The notes beneath the pieces are model-generated. The model did not search any database and was not told the DNA's origin. It worked only from the letters and a program-made list of their open reading frames with translations. The translations under genes were made by a program, and so were the position numbers. DNA of 24,188 nt from JAWWPG01 sp033850885 (GTDB lineage Bacteria > Actinomycetota > Actinomycetes > Propionibacteriales > Nocardioidaceae): NCBI GenBank assembly GCA_033850885.1, contig JAWWPG010000017.1, positions 1 to 24,188 of the forward strand. Reading direction: 5' to 3'. Positions 7,053-14,234 of the stretch are shown here, piece after piece. Within the stretch, counting starts at the first letter, position 1. The number at the start of each line of letters is the position of its first letter.

Positions 7053-9215
7053 ATGCCCACCAGGAACACGGCAACGGCGGGTGATGCCGCTGCGGCGCAA
7101 CCCGCCTCACCAGACGCCATCCGGAACGTGGTGCTGGTGGGGCCAGCGGGGTCGGGGAAGACGACGCTCGTCGAGGCGTTGCTCTTCGCGACCGGGACGA
7201 CGAACCGGATGGGCAGGGTCGAAGAGGGCACCACGACCAGTGACTACGACGAGGCGGAGCTGCGTCAGCAGCGCTCCGTCGGCTTGTCGCTGGCTCCGGT
7301 CATGGTCGACGGCATCAAGGTGAACCTGCTCGACGCGCCCGGTTACGCGGACTTCGTCGGCGACCTGCGCGCCGGGCTGCGCGCAGCCGACTGCGCGCTC
7401 TTCGTCGTGTCCGCGAGCGAGGGCGTCGACGGGGCAACGAAGGCCCTGTGGCAGGAGTGCGAGTCGGTGGGGATGCCCCGGACCGTCGTCATCAGCAAGC
7501 TCAACCACCCGCGCGCCGACTACTCCGGCGTCCTCGCGGCCGCCCAGAGCGCGTTCGGCAACAAGGTCGTCCCGCTCTACGTCCCAGTCGGGCACGACGG
7601 TTCGGAAGTCGACGATCTCGCAGCCCTGATCTCCCAGACGGTCGCCGACTACTCCCGGGTCGCCACGGACGGCCGCACGGTACGTCAGCCCAGCGAGGAC
7701 GAGCAGCTGCTCATCGACGACAACCGCGGCACCCTGATCGAGGGCATCATCGAGGAGTCCGAGGACGAGAGCCTGATGGACCGGTACATGAACGGCGAGG
7801 ACATCGACACCGGGCTGCTGATCGACGACCTCGAGACGGCCGTCGCCCGGGGCTCGTTCTTCCCCGTCATCCCGGTCTCCGCGCTCGACGGCCTCGGCAT
7901 CCACGAGCTGCTCGAGATCGTCACGTCCGCGTTCCCGCCTCCCACTGAGCACCCGTTCCCTGCGGTCTACACCGCGGCCGGGAAGTCCGTCGAGGGGCTC
8001 GGCTGCGACCCCAGCGGCTCCCTCGTCGCCGAGGTCGTCAAGACGACATCCGACCCGTACGTCGGAAGGATCAGCCTGACCCGCGTCTTCTCGGGCACCG
8101 TCCACCCGGATGCGACCGTGCACGTCTCCGGCCACTTCTCGGAGTTCTCCGACCGCGACCGGGGCCACGAGGACCATGACGAGGACGAGCGGATCGGCGC
8201 GTTGTCGTCCCCGCTCGGCAAGGTGCAGCGCCCCAGCACCGCCTGCATCGCGGGCGACATCTGCGCGATCGCCAAGCTGTCCCGGGCCGAGACCGGCGAC
8301 ACGCTGAGCGACAGGGACAACCCGCTGGTCATGGAGCCCTGGTCGATGCCGGACCCGCTGCTGCCGTTCGCCCTGGTGGCCCATGCCAAGGCCGACGAGG
8401 ACAAGCTCGGGGCCGCGCTGTCGAGGGTCGCGGCGGAGGACCCGACCGTGCGGATCGAGCACAACCCCGAGACCAGCCAGCTCGTGCTGTGGTGCCTGGG
8501 CGAGGCGCACGCGGACGTGCTGCTCGACAGGCTCCGCAACCGGTTCGGTGTCCAGGTCGACCAGGTCGACGTACGCGTGCCGCTTCGCGAGACCATCAGC
8601 AGCGCCGCGAAGGGGCACGGGCGCCATGTCAAGCAGAGCGGCGGGCACGGGCAGTTCGCGGTGTGCGACGTGCTAGTCGAGCCGCTCGAGACCGGCGCCG
8701 GCTTCGAGTTCGTCGACAAGGTGGTCGGCGGCTCGGTTCCCCGCCAGTTCATCCCGAGCGTCGAGAAGGGGGTGCGGGCTCAGCTGGAACGCGGGCTCGC
8801 CGCCGGCTACCCCGTCGTCGACATCAGGGTGACGCTCTTCGACGGCAAGGCGCACAGCGTGGACTCGAGCGACATGGCGTTCCAGACCGCCGGGTCGCTG
8901 GCGCTGCGCGAGGCGGCCAAGGCGGGCGGGGTGACCCTGCTCGAGCCGATCGACACGGTCGACATCCTCATCGACGACGACTACATGGGTGCGGTCATGG
9001 GTGACCTCTCGGTACGGCGGGCCCGCGTCCTCGGGACCGAACCCGTCGGCACCGGACGCACCCTGGTGAAGGCGGAGGCACCGCAGCTGGAGCTGGTCCG
9101 CTACGCGACCGAGCTGCGGTCGCTGAGCCACGGGACCGGCAAGTTCAGCCGGGACTTCGCTCGCTACGAGCCGCTGCCCCCGCAGATCGCCGCGAAGCTG
9201 CCCGCCGCCACCTGA
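7053..9215 (+). CDS. EF-G-like GTPase (EF-G2 / FusA2-type paralogue)
   Basis: This 720-residue protein has the full EF-G domain order. The P-loop is GPAGSGKTT (residues 30-38) and G3 is DAPGYADF (94-101). A domain II barrel begins near residue 310, and the domain IV segment GHGRHVKQSGGHGQF starts near 522. It is the actinobacterial EF-G2 type, not housekeeping EF-G: switch I is divergent (SVGLSLAP replaces the usual RGITI) and G4 reads SKLN in place of NKxD. As I recall, M. smegmatis EF-G2 binds guanine nucleotides but lacks ribosome-dependent GTPase activity, so a translocation role should not be assumed. The ATG at 7053 has AAGGAG at 7040-7045 with a 7-nt spacer; the in-frame ATG at 7035 lies upstream of that site. 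It is transcribed against the flanking PIM/thrS genes. Confidence 0.9.
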   Translation: MPTRNTATAGDAAAAQPASPDAIRNVVLVGPAGSGKTTLVEALLFATGTTNRMGRVEEGTTTSDYDEAELRQQRSVGLSLAPVMVDGIKVNLLDAPGYADFVGDLRAGLRAADCALFVVSASEGVDGATKALWQECESVGMPRTVVISKLNHPRADYSGVLAAAQSAFGNKVVPLYVPVGHDGSEVDDLAALISQTVADYSRVATDGRTVRQPSEDEQLLIDDNRGTLIEGIIEESEDESLMDRYMNGEDIDTGLLIDDLETAVARGSFFPVIPVSALDGLGIHELLEIVTSAFPPPTEHPFPAVYTAAGKSVEGLGCDPSGSLVAEVVKTTSDPYVGRISLTRVFSGTVHPDATVHVSGHFSEFSDRDRGHEDHDEDERIGALSSPLGKVQRPSTACIAGDICAIAKLSRAETGDTLSDRDNPLVMEPWSMPDPLLPFALVAHAKADEDKLGAALSRVAAEDPTVRIEHNPETSQLVLWCLGEAHADVLLDRLRNRFGVQVDQVDVRVPLRETISSAAKGHGRHVKQSGGHGQFAVCDVLVEPLETGAGFEFVDKVVGGSVPRQFIPSVEKGVRAQLERGLAAGYPVVDIRVTLFDGKAHSVDSSDMAFQTAGSLALREAAKAGGVTLLEPIDTVDILIDDDYMGAVMGDLSVRRARVLGTEPVGTGRTLVKAEAPQLELVRYATELRSLSHGTGKFSRDFARYEPLPPQIAAKLPAAT

Positions 9216-9221
9216 GCTCTC

Positions 9222-9341
9222 CGGCTCGACGGCAAGTTTGCGACGGCTCGACGGCAAGTTTGCGACGGCTCAACGGCAAGTTTGCGACGGCTCAACGGCA
9301 AGTTTGCGACGGCTCAACGGCAAGTTTGCGACGGCTCAACG
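9222..9341. repeat. 22-bp tandem repeat (minisatellite), 5 full units plus a partial
   Basis: Units start at 9222, 9244, 9266, 9288 and 9310, with a partial unit at 9332-9341. The unit is CGGCTCRACGGCAAGTTTGC followed by GA; the first two copies have G and the rest A at the R position. The array fills the gap between the convergent EF-G paralogue and HIT genes, and the HIT stop codon lies in the last partial unit. A 22-nt period is not a multiple of three, so the array is not maintained as protein. Each unit contains GCAA-GT-TTGC, a small inverted repeat. Confidence 0.95.
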
Positions 9342-9893
9342 CCAGGTGTCGGCGAGCTGCGCACGGGTGTCGCGGAGCAGCTGCGGCAGCACCTTGGTGC
9401 GGGCGACAGCCGGCATGAAGTTCGTGTCGCCACCCCACCGGGGAACGACGTGCTGGTGCAGATGGGCGGCGATGCCGGCCCCCGCGACGTCGCCCTGGTT
9501 CATCCCGATGTTGAAGCCCCCGGCCGCCGAGACGTCGCGCAGCGTGGTCATTGCCTGCTGCGTCAACAGCGCAACCTCCGCGCACTCCTGCATCGTCAGG
9601 TCCGGGTAGTCGGAGACGTGGCGGTAGGGACACACCATCAGGTGGCCCGGGCTGTACGGATAGAGGTTCAGGACGGCGAAGGCGAGCTCGCCTCGCCGTA
9701 CCACGAGACCTTCCTCATCCGGCAACCCCGGAACGCGGCAGAACGGGCAGTCGCCCGACCCCGATGTCGCCGGCTTGTTCTCACCTTGGATGTAGGCCAT
9801 CCGGTGCGGAGTCCAGAGCCGCTGGAACCCGTCGGGCTCACCGACGCCCGCCAGGCTCTCCAGGCTCCCCGGGTCCTGCTCCGGGTCCGTCAT
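9336..9893 (-). CDS. HIT-family hydrolase/phosphorylase (Ap4A phosphorylase-like)
   Basis: This 185-residue histidine-triad protein has the catalytic motif HLHQHVVPRW (His144, His146, His148). Upstream are DEEGLVVRRGELAFAVLNLYPYSPGHLMV and FNIGMNQGD segments typical of the family. The motif set and position next to thrS match M. tuberculosis Rv2613c, reported as a diadenosine tetraphosphate phosphorylase; the same activity here is inferred. A CPFC pair (Cys49/Cys52) near the N-terminus may bind zinc, as in some HIT proteins. Its ATG overlaps the thrS stop by 4 bp (ATGA), so it is coupled to thrS, whose enzyme class can make Ap4A as a side product. The stop codon is inside the 22-bp repeat array. 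Confidence 0.9.
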   Translation of the reverse strand: MTDPEQDPGSLESLAGVGEPDGFQRLWTPHRMAYIQGENKPATSGSGDCPFCRVPGLPDEEGLVVRRGELAFAVLNLYPYSPGHLMVCPYRHVSDYPDLTMQECAEVALLTQQAMTTLRDVSAAGGFNIGMNQGDVAGAGIAAHLHQHVVPRWGGDTNFMPAVARTKVLPQLLRDTRAQLADTWR

Positions 9894-11869
9894 ACCTGCT
9901 CCCGTCGCGCGATCGCGTCCAGGATGCGGCTCACCGCCTCGTCCCCGGGCACACCGTTGTCCTGACGGCCGTCGCGGTAGCGGAATGACACGGCGCCCTC
10001 CTCGACATCGCGGTCGCCGGCGATCAGCATGAACGGGACCTTCTGCAGCTGCGCGTTGCGGATCTTCTTCTGCATCCGGTCGTCCGACCGGTCCACCTCG
10101 ACGCGGATCCTGCGCTCAGTCATCGTCGCCGCGAGCTTGTCGAGATACTCCTCGTGACGCTCCGCGATCGGGATCGCCACCACCTGGACCGGCGCCAGCC
10201 ACGGCGGGAACGCCCCCGCATAGTGCTCGACGAGGACGCCGATGAACCGTTCGATCGAGCCGAACTTCGCGGAGTGGATCATCACCGGCTGCTGGCGAGA
10301 GCCGTCCGCCGCCTGGTACTCCAGCCCGAACCCGGCCGGCTGGTTGAAGTCGTACTGGATCGTGGACATCTGCCAGGTGCGGCCGATGGCGTCGCGGCAC
10401 TGCACGGAGATCTTCGGTCCGTAGAACGCGGCCCCGCCCGGATCCGGGACCAGCTCGAGTCCCGAGGCGGTGGCGACCTCCTCGAGGGTCCGGGTCGCCT
10501 CCTCCCACTGCTGGTTGGTGCCGATGAACTTGTCCGAGTCGTCGCGGGTCGACAGCTCGAGGTAGAACTCGTCAAGCCCGAAGTCCTTCAGCAGTCCCAG
10601 CACGAAGTCGAGCAGGTGCTTGATCTCAGCCGGCGCCTGCTCGGGAGCCACGTAGGAGTGGGAGTCGTCCATGGTCATGCCCCTGACGCGGGTCAGGCCG
10701 TGGACCACCCCCGACTTCTCGAACCGGTAGACCGATCCGAACTCGAAGAGCCGCAACGGAAGCTCGCGGTACGACCTCCCGCGCGAGGCGTAGATGAGGT
10801 TGTGCATCGGACAGTTCATGGCCTTGAGGTAGTAGCGGGTGCCCTCGGTCTCCATCGGCGGGAACATGGTCTCCGCGTAGTACGGAAGATGCCCGGAGGT
10901 CTCGAACAGCCCCTGCTTGGAGATGTGCGGCGTCCCGACGTACTGGAAGCCCTCTTCGAGGTGGCGCTGCCGGACGTAGTCCTCCATCTCGCGCTTGATG
11001 ACACCACCCTTGGGATGGAAGACGGCGAGGCCGGAGCCGAGCTCGTCGGGGAAGCTGAAGAGGTCGAGCTCACGTCCGATCCTGCGGTGGTCGCGCCGCT
11101 CCGCCTCCTCGATCCGGTGCAGGTGGTCCTCGAGCGCCTCCTTCGACTCCCAGGCGGTGCCGTAGATCCGCTGCAGCTGGGGGTTCTTCTCGTCTCCTCG
11201 CCAGTACGCCGCAGCCGAGCGCATGAGCTTGAACGCGGGGATGCGCTTGGTGGTGGGGACGTGTGGTCCGCGGCAGAGATCCTTCCAGGCAACGGATCCG
11301 TCGCGCCTGACGTTGTCGTAGATCGTCAGACCGCCGGCGCCGACCTCGACGCCGGCCTCGCCCTGGTCGTCAGCGTGGATCGCGCCCTTGAGGCCGATCA
11401 GCTCGAGCTTGTGGGGCTCGGAGGCCAGCTCCCGGCGGGCCTCCTCGTCGCTGACCTCCCGGCGGACGAACCGCTGCCCCTCCTTGATGATCTTGCGCAT
11501 CCGGCTCTCCACTGCCTCGAGATCCTCGGGCTTGAAGGGCTCGGTCACATCGAAGTCGTAGTAGAAGCCATCGGTGATCGGCGGGCCGATGCCGAGTCGT
11601 GCGTCCGGGAACAGCTCCTGCACCGCCTGGGCCATCACGTGTGCGGTGGAGTGCCGCAGGATGGCACGGCCGTCCTCGGTGTCGATCGCGAGCGGCGACA
11701 CCTCGGCACCGTCGGCCAGTTCGTGCGAGAGGTCGCGCGGCTCGCCGTCGACCCGGGCCGCGATCACGGTGGGGTCGTCCCGGAAGAGCTCCCAGGCCTT
11801 CGTGCCCGTCGCCACGGTCCGCTCGGCACGTTGGCCAGCGCTGACTGTGGTGACACGGACCTCGGACAC
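9890..11869 (-). CDS. thrS: Threonyl-tRNA synthetase
   Basis: This 659-residue class II synthetase charges tRNA-Thr. An N-terminal TGS domain (about residues 1-65) is followed by the editing domain with its metal-type motif HSTAH (His73, His77) and LCRGPHVP (Cys199, His203). The catalytic core has AMNCPMHNL (Cys353, zinc ligand), motif 2 TRVRGMTMDDSH and MIHSAKFGSIERF with the third zinc ligand. The anticodon-binding domain ends the protein. The frame stays open for 188 more codons upstream, but the GTG at 11869 has AAGGAG 6 nt before it and gives a normal family length. It is the first gene of the thrS-HIT pair. No T-box features were recognised in the leader. Confidence 0.97.
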   Translation of the reverse strand: MSEVRVTTVSAGQRAERTVATGTKAWELFRDDPTVIAARVDGEPRDLSHELADGAEVSPLAIDTEDGRAILRHSTAHVMAQAVQELFPDARLGIGPPITDGFYYDFDVTEPFKPEDLEAVESRMRKIIKEGQRFVRREVSDEEARRELASEPHKLELIGLKGAIHADDQGEAGVEVGAGGLTIYDNVRRDGSVAWKDLCRGPHVPTTKRIPAFKLMRSAAAYWRGDEKNPQLQRIYGTAWESKEALEDHLHRIEEAERRDHRRIGRELDLFSFPDELGSGLAVFHPKGGVIKREMEDYVRQRHLEEGFQYVGTPHISKQGLFETSGHLPYYAETMFPPMETEGTRYYLKAMNCPMHNLIYASRGRSYRELPLRLFEFGSVYRFEKSGVVHGLTRVRGMTMDDSHSYVAPEQAPAEIKHLLDFVLGLLKDFGLDEFYLELSTRDDSDKFIGTNQQWEEATRTLEEVATASGLELVPDPGGAAFYGPKISVQCRDAIGRTWQMSTIQYDFNQPAGFGLEYQAADGSRQQPVMIHSAKFGSIERFIGVLVEHYAGAFPPWLAPVQVVAIPIAERHEEYLDKLAATMTERRIRVEVDRSDDRMQKKIRNAQLQKVPFMLIAGDRDVEEGAVSFRYRDGRQDNGVPGDEAVSRILDAIARREQV

Positions 11870-11915
11870 GGAATGCTCCTTCGGGTGGTGGCGGCCGCGG
11901 TGAACGGGTTGCTCG

Positions 11916-11921
11916 ATCGTA
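11916..11921 (-). promoter_or_regulatory. Putative -10 of the thrS promoter
   Basis: On the minus strand TACGAT (11921 to 11916) fits the actinobacterial TANNNT -10 pattern. It would give a leader of about 40 nt before the thrS GTG. No convincing -35 is visible. Confidence 0.4.
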
Positions 11922-11969
11922 TCCAGCCACCCGGGAGGGCGTCGCCTCGGTTTTCCGGCGGACGAGGAA

Positions 11970-11996
11970 CCGCCACCTCGCAGCATGAGGTGGCGG
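11970..11996 (-). terminator. Hairpin terminator after the 52-residue gene, before thrS
   Basis: A perfect 10-bp stem (CCGCCACCTC paired with GAGGTGGCGG) closes a 7-nt loop. It lies 28 bp downstream of the small minus-strand gene at 12025 and upstream of the thrS -10. There is no long U-run, as is usual for high-GC actinobacterial terminators. It would separate the small gene from thrS transcription. Confidence 0.6.
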
Positions 11997-12024
11997 TCTT
12001 TCACGCGGGGATGTCGCGACCGGG

Positions 12025-12183
12025 TCAATCGGGCTCGTCGGCGCTGGGTGGTGGCTGGACCGGGACGGGCTCGATGTCGCCGACGAGACCGCGCAGCCTC
12101 TCGTGCCACATGGTGTGCTGGTAGAGCCCATCCGGGTGGACGACGCAGCCGCACTCGATGCACTTCGATCCGACAAGTTCCAT
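12025..12183 (-). CDS. 52-residue putative zinc-finger protein
   Basis: This is a small unrecognised protein. It carries KCIECGCVVHPDGLYQHTMW with Cys-x2-Cys and, further on, two His in HTMWHERL. The spacing C-x2-C-x12-H-x4-H suggests a single zinc-binding module, and an acidic/proline-rich tail follows. The ATG at 12183 is favoured over one at 12228 because TATCCT (12195-12190) ends exactly 6 nt before it, the geometry of a leaderless transcript. A hairpin terminator follows the stop. It sits upstream of thrS on the same strand but appears to be its own transcription unit. Function is unknown; nucleic-acid or protein binding is possible. Confidence 0.62.
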   Translation of the reverse strand: MELVGSKCIECGCVVHPDGLYQHTMWHERLRGLVGDIEPVPVQPPPSADEPD

Positions 12184-12262
12184 CAGCGCAGGATAGTTGC
12201 TCGGTCGTCTCGCCGCGGTTGAAGGCATCTACGCTACGCACCGAGCACTGTCTCATCGTGCG

Positions 12263-12460
12263 ACTGAGGGACGCGATGAAGCCCCGGCTATCCCTGGCCG
12301 GGGCTTCTGTCAGGACCAGCCCACCGGGTAGCGCGTACCCGGTGAAAGTCCTGCCATCCGCGAGAGCATCGTTTTCTTTAACGAGTGCTCGATGCCCCCA
12401 ACCGTGCAACGCCGGACCATGCCCCCATGCCATGCCTCGCTAAGTACGGCGTTCCTCAGT
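12263..12460 (+). ncRNA. Candidate structured RNA: closed four-helix fold
   Basis: The two ends of this 198-nt segment are complementary: ACTGAGGGACGC (12263-12274) pairs with GCGTTCCTCAGT (12449-12460) over 12 bp. Inside are three hairpins in series. A is an 11-bp stem 12278-12288/12297-12307 with an 8-nt loop. B is 12311-12353, with a 6-bp outer helix CAGGAC/GTCCTG, an asymmetric internal loop and a 9-bp inner stem. C is 12364-12390, 10 bp with one bulge. On the plus strand the closing helix is continuous with one G-U pair; on the minus strand the same position is an A-C mismatch, so plus is preferred. No known family was recognised. TACGCT at 12230-12235 could be a plus-strand -10. On the minus strand TACAAT (12480-12475) could drive the complement, so the strand is not settled. 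Confidence 0.5.
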
Positions 12461-12487
12461 GTACGCGAGTTTACATTGTACGCGAGT
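12461..12487. repeat. Direct repeat GTACGCGAGT, 17-bp period
   Basis: GTACGCGAGT occurs at 12461-12470 and 12478-12487, separated by TTACATT. The pair directly abuts the 3' side of the closing helix of the candidate RNA. It looks like a two-site protein-binding element and overlaps the possible minus-strand -10 (TACAAT). Confidence 0.7.
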
Positions 12488-12625
12488 CGACGGGTTCCCC
12501 TACCTCGGTGACCTCGTCGGGGCGCCGAGTGCGACCTGTTCGGGCACCTCAGTTTCAGCCTGAGTGCCACCGGGTAAGCCAACAGACAGCGGTCGGAAGT
12601 CCCCAGCTGGGTTGATTCTGCCGCA

Positions 12626-12659
12626 GGCCCCGGGTGTTGACCAAACAGCGCCCGGGGCC
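12626..12659. terminator. GC-rich hairpin, possible terminator
   Basis: GGCCCCGGG (12626-12634) pairs perfectly with CCCGGGGCC (12651-12659) around a 16-nt loop. It lies between the candidate structured RNA and the promoter of the next gene. It lacks a U-run, so its role as a terminator is only likely, and it could serve either strand. Confidence 0.4.
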
Positions 12660-12705
12660 GCTTGCTCGGAGGGCCAGTCTTCTGAGCAGAGCACGAAAAA
12701 AGGGT

Positions 12706-12734
12706 TTGAAGCGCGCGATTCCTGGGCATAGATA
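12706..12734 (+). promoter_or_regulatory. Putative promoter of the Ig-like secreted protein gene
   Basis: TTGAAG (12706-12711) and TAGATA (12729-12734) lie 17 bp apart, giving a leader of about 40 nt to the GTG at 12782. The -10 is imperfect. Confidence 0.4.
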
Positions 12735-12781
12735 GCCTGGGCAGCTGCCAGCTGTCTCCAGCTCGGAATCGGGGGACGATC

Positions 12782-13237
12782 GTGCGTAACTCCCGTCGAA
12801 CGAAGGCCCGCGCCCTCGTCGTATGCCTCGTCGTCGGCTTGCTCCCTGCACTGCTGATGGCCGCCCCGGCGTCGGCCGTCTTCTACCGGCTCACGGTGAC
12901 GTGCAAGGTGCCGAAAGGGTCCCCGGAGCGACAGCTGGCACCGAACTCCTGCTTGAACTACATCCCGGACGGGACGCAGACCTACACCGCACACGTCGTC
13001 AACGACGGCCGTCCGGTGGCCGGGGTGACAGTGAGGTGGAGCGACTCCGACGACGGGGACGCCTGGTTCCGGGTCACCAACAACCCCTGTGTCACCGGAT
13101 CCGACGGCACCTGCTCCGACGAGCTCGTCGACAACAGCCCTCATGCCGGGGAGAAGATCACGGCGACGGCGACCGCCGGCAGCTCCACCGCGAAGGGATA
13201 CCTCACCTTCCGGAACGCACCCGGCGTCAGGTCGTGA
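12782..13237 (+). CDS. Secreted Ig-like (Big-type) domain protein
   Basis: This is a 151-residue exported protein. It has a classic Sec signal peptide: an Arg/Lys-rich start, hydrophobic residues about 11-27 and an APASA cleavage site after Ala32. The mature part is one beta-rich domain with TAHVVNDGRPVAGVTVRWS, typical of bacterial Ig-like invasin/Big repeats, and ends with ITATATAGSSTAKGYLTF. Four cysteines could form disulfides. The GTG start is preceded by GGGGGA about 5 nt upstream. No anchor, LPXTG motif or catalytic domain is present, so it is a free extracellular or wall-associated single-domain protein. Its role is unknown; the next two genes also encode small secreted proteins. Confidence 0.75.
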   Translation: MRNSRRTKARALVVCLVVGLLPALLMAAPASAVFYRLTVTCKVPKGSPERQLAPNSCLNYIPDGTQTYTAHVVNDGRPVAGVTVRWSDSDDGDAWFRVTNNPCVTGSDGTCSDELVDNSPHAGEKITATATAGSSTAKGYLTFRNAPGVRS

Positions 13238-13562
13238 GTGCGCTCGGCTGACTCGCTCGCGACCGAGCCGTTGACCGTTCAGCCACTCTTGACGGTCTGA
13301 AAGGTCGATGCCCTCGTCCGACTCGACGGCAGATGCTCGAACCATGACGGCGGGGGCTCACCGGGGGGTACGCTCCCGTCGTCCCTCCTTCGCACGGCCG
13401 CATCTCGTCTGCATCTCGTCCGCCGCTGCCCGGTCGGCGCGACACGAGCAACCGAATGGCCGCGGCAAACAGGCCATTCGTACAGTGATTATTGAATTGA
13501 ACCTCTTTTTACCATCGCTGGCGTAATGTCCGGGTTCCTAGTCCTTATGTAAGGAGGTTCCC
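13238..13562. other. Gene-free region between two secreted-protein genes
   Basis: This 325-bp stretch has a 6-bp hairpin (GACCGT/ACGGTC at 13273-13297), 35 bp after the stop of the preceding gene, which may be its terminator. The segment 13481-13515 is strikingly AT-rich for this genome and probably contains the promoter of the next gene. Just before 13563 there is an almost ideal Shine-Dalgarno (AAGGAGG at 13551-13557). Confidence 0.6.
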
Positions 13563-14021
13563 ATGCTCGCAATGCGACGCGCTGCAGTGCTCATCGGTAC
13601 CGTCACGCTGGCGGTCCCGTTCACGGCGGCCAACCCGGCGACGGCCGCCATCCCAACGCATGTGCAGCTCACCAGCATCCAGTACGACTCGCCCGGCCCC
13701 GACAAGGGCAGCAACGGCAGCCTCAACGCGGAGCGGGTCGTCATCACCAACAACACCGCCAGCCCCCGCAGCCTCAACGGCTGGACGCTACGCGACGGTC
13801 AAGGCCACAAATACCGGTTCCACCAGTTCCACCTGGCAGTCGGAACCTCAGTGACGGTCCACACCGGGGTTGGACGTAACTCCAGCAAGGACCGGTACTG
13901 GAATCGCACCACATACGTGTGGAACAACACCGCCGGCCAAGCCATGCTGGTCGGACCCGTCGGCCATGTTTGGGACACCTGCACCTGGGCGACTGGCGGA
14001 ACCGGACGCACACCCTGCTGA
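13563..14021 (+). CDS. Secreted lamin-tail-domain (LTD) protein
   Basis: This 152-residue protein has a Sec signal peptide (hydrophobic residues 8-20, cleavage near Ala29 in NPATAA). The rest is one lamin-tail domain, an Ig-like beta sandwich. Hallmarks are SLNAERVVITNN, LNGWTLRDGQGHKYRF, a VGTSVTVHTGVG segment and the end motif VWDTCTWATGG. Such domains occur in bacterial extracellular proteins, often attached to nucleases or used for surface binding; here the domain stands alone. A very strong Shine-Dalgarno (AAGGAGG, 5 nt spacer) fixes the ATG. Two Cys near the C-terminus may form a disulfide. The biological role is unknown. Confidence 0.82.
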   Translation: MLAMRRAAVLIGTVTLAVPFTAANPATAAIPTHVQLTSIQYDSPGPDKGSNGSLNAERVVITNNTASPRSLNGWTLRDGQGHKYRFHQFHLAVGTSVTVHTGVGRNSSKDRYWNRTTYVWNNTAGQAMLVGPVGHVWDTCTWATGGTGRTPC

Positions 14022-14066
14022 CTGGATAGCTGACCTGCGTTTGCTCGTGGGCGATCCTGGGTTCGA

Positions 14067-14085
14067 ACCAGTATCAGACCATGGC
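14067..14085 (+). repeat. Short direct repeat of the HD-GYP gene start region (copy 1)
   Basis: ACCAGTATCAGACCATGGC here matches 15565-15583 at 18 of 19 bases. In the second copy the embedded ATG is the likely start codon of the HD-GYP/LuxR gene. Similarity beyond the core is patchy (TCGAAC upstream, CGAT-CCGG downstream). In this copy GGTTCGAACC next to the repeat is a 10-bp palindrome. The ATG here opens no recognisable gene, so this may be the remnant of a duplicated gene start or a shared regulatory site. Confidence 0.6.
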
Positions 14086-14234
14086 GGCGATACCGGGAAC
14101 GACCTTCGGATTTCCCGCCCGTCCATGGCGGATCTGAGCGCACTTCGTCGCGGGCGGTTGCCAGGTTCCCCGAGCAGCCCTAGCGTACGGCGTAAGCGGG
14201 GCCGCTGGGGCGTCGCATCGCAGCAGGAGGATGT

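Larger units (their letters stand above)
12488..12781. other. Gene-free stretch before the secreted-protein gene
   Basis: No convincing coding region is seen here on either strand. It contains an imperfect hairpin near 12545-12570 (GCACCTCAG with CTGAGTGC), the 9-bp hairpin at 12626-12659, an A-rich run near 12695 that is unusual for this GC level, and the likely promoter of the gene at 12782. Confidence 0.6.

Noticed and set aside
9222..9341. CRISPR-like array
   Set aside because: The units are directly adjacent 22-bp tandem copies without spacers, and no cas genes are nearby.
12258..12307. Resemblance to a SAM riboswitch (GAGGGA...GATGAAGCCCCGGC) and to a group II intron 5' end (GTGCG)
   Set aside because: The conserved GGCAACC and pseudoknot partners of SAM riboswitches are missing, and no catalytic domain V-like hairpin is present.
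11870..12433. 188-codon N-terminal extension of thrS
   Set aside because: The GTG at 11869 has an ideal AAGGAG and gives normal family length. The extension crosses a terminator hairpin, the 52-residue gene in another frame and the structured RNA region.
12310..12729. Minus-strand open frame of 139 codons
   Set aside because: It spans the hairpins of the candidate RNA and has no ribosome-binding site or recognisable domain. Its composition is that of non-coding GC-rich DNA.
14056..14074. tRNA T-arm-like CTGGGTTCGAACCAG
   Set aside because: No acceptor stem, anticodon arm or D-arm can be built around it. It is explained by a 10-bp palindrome next to a short repeat.
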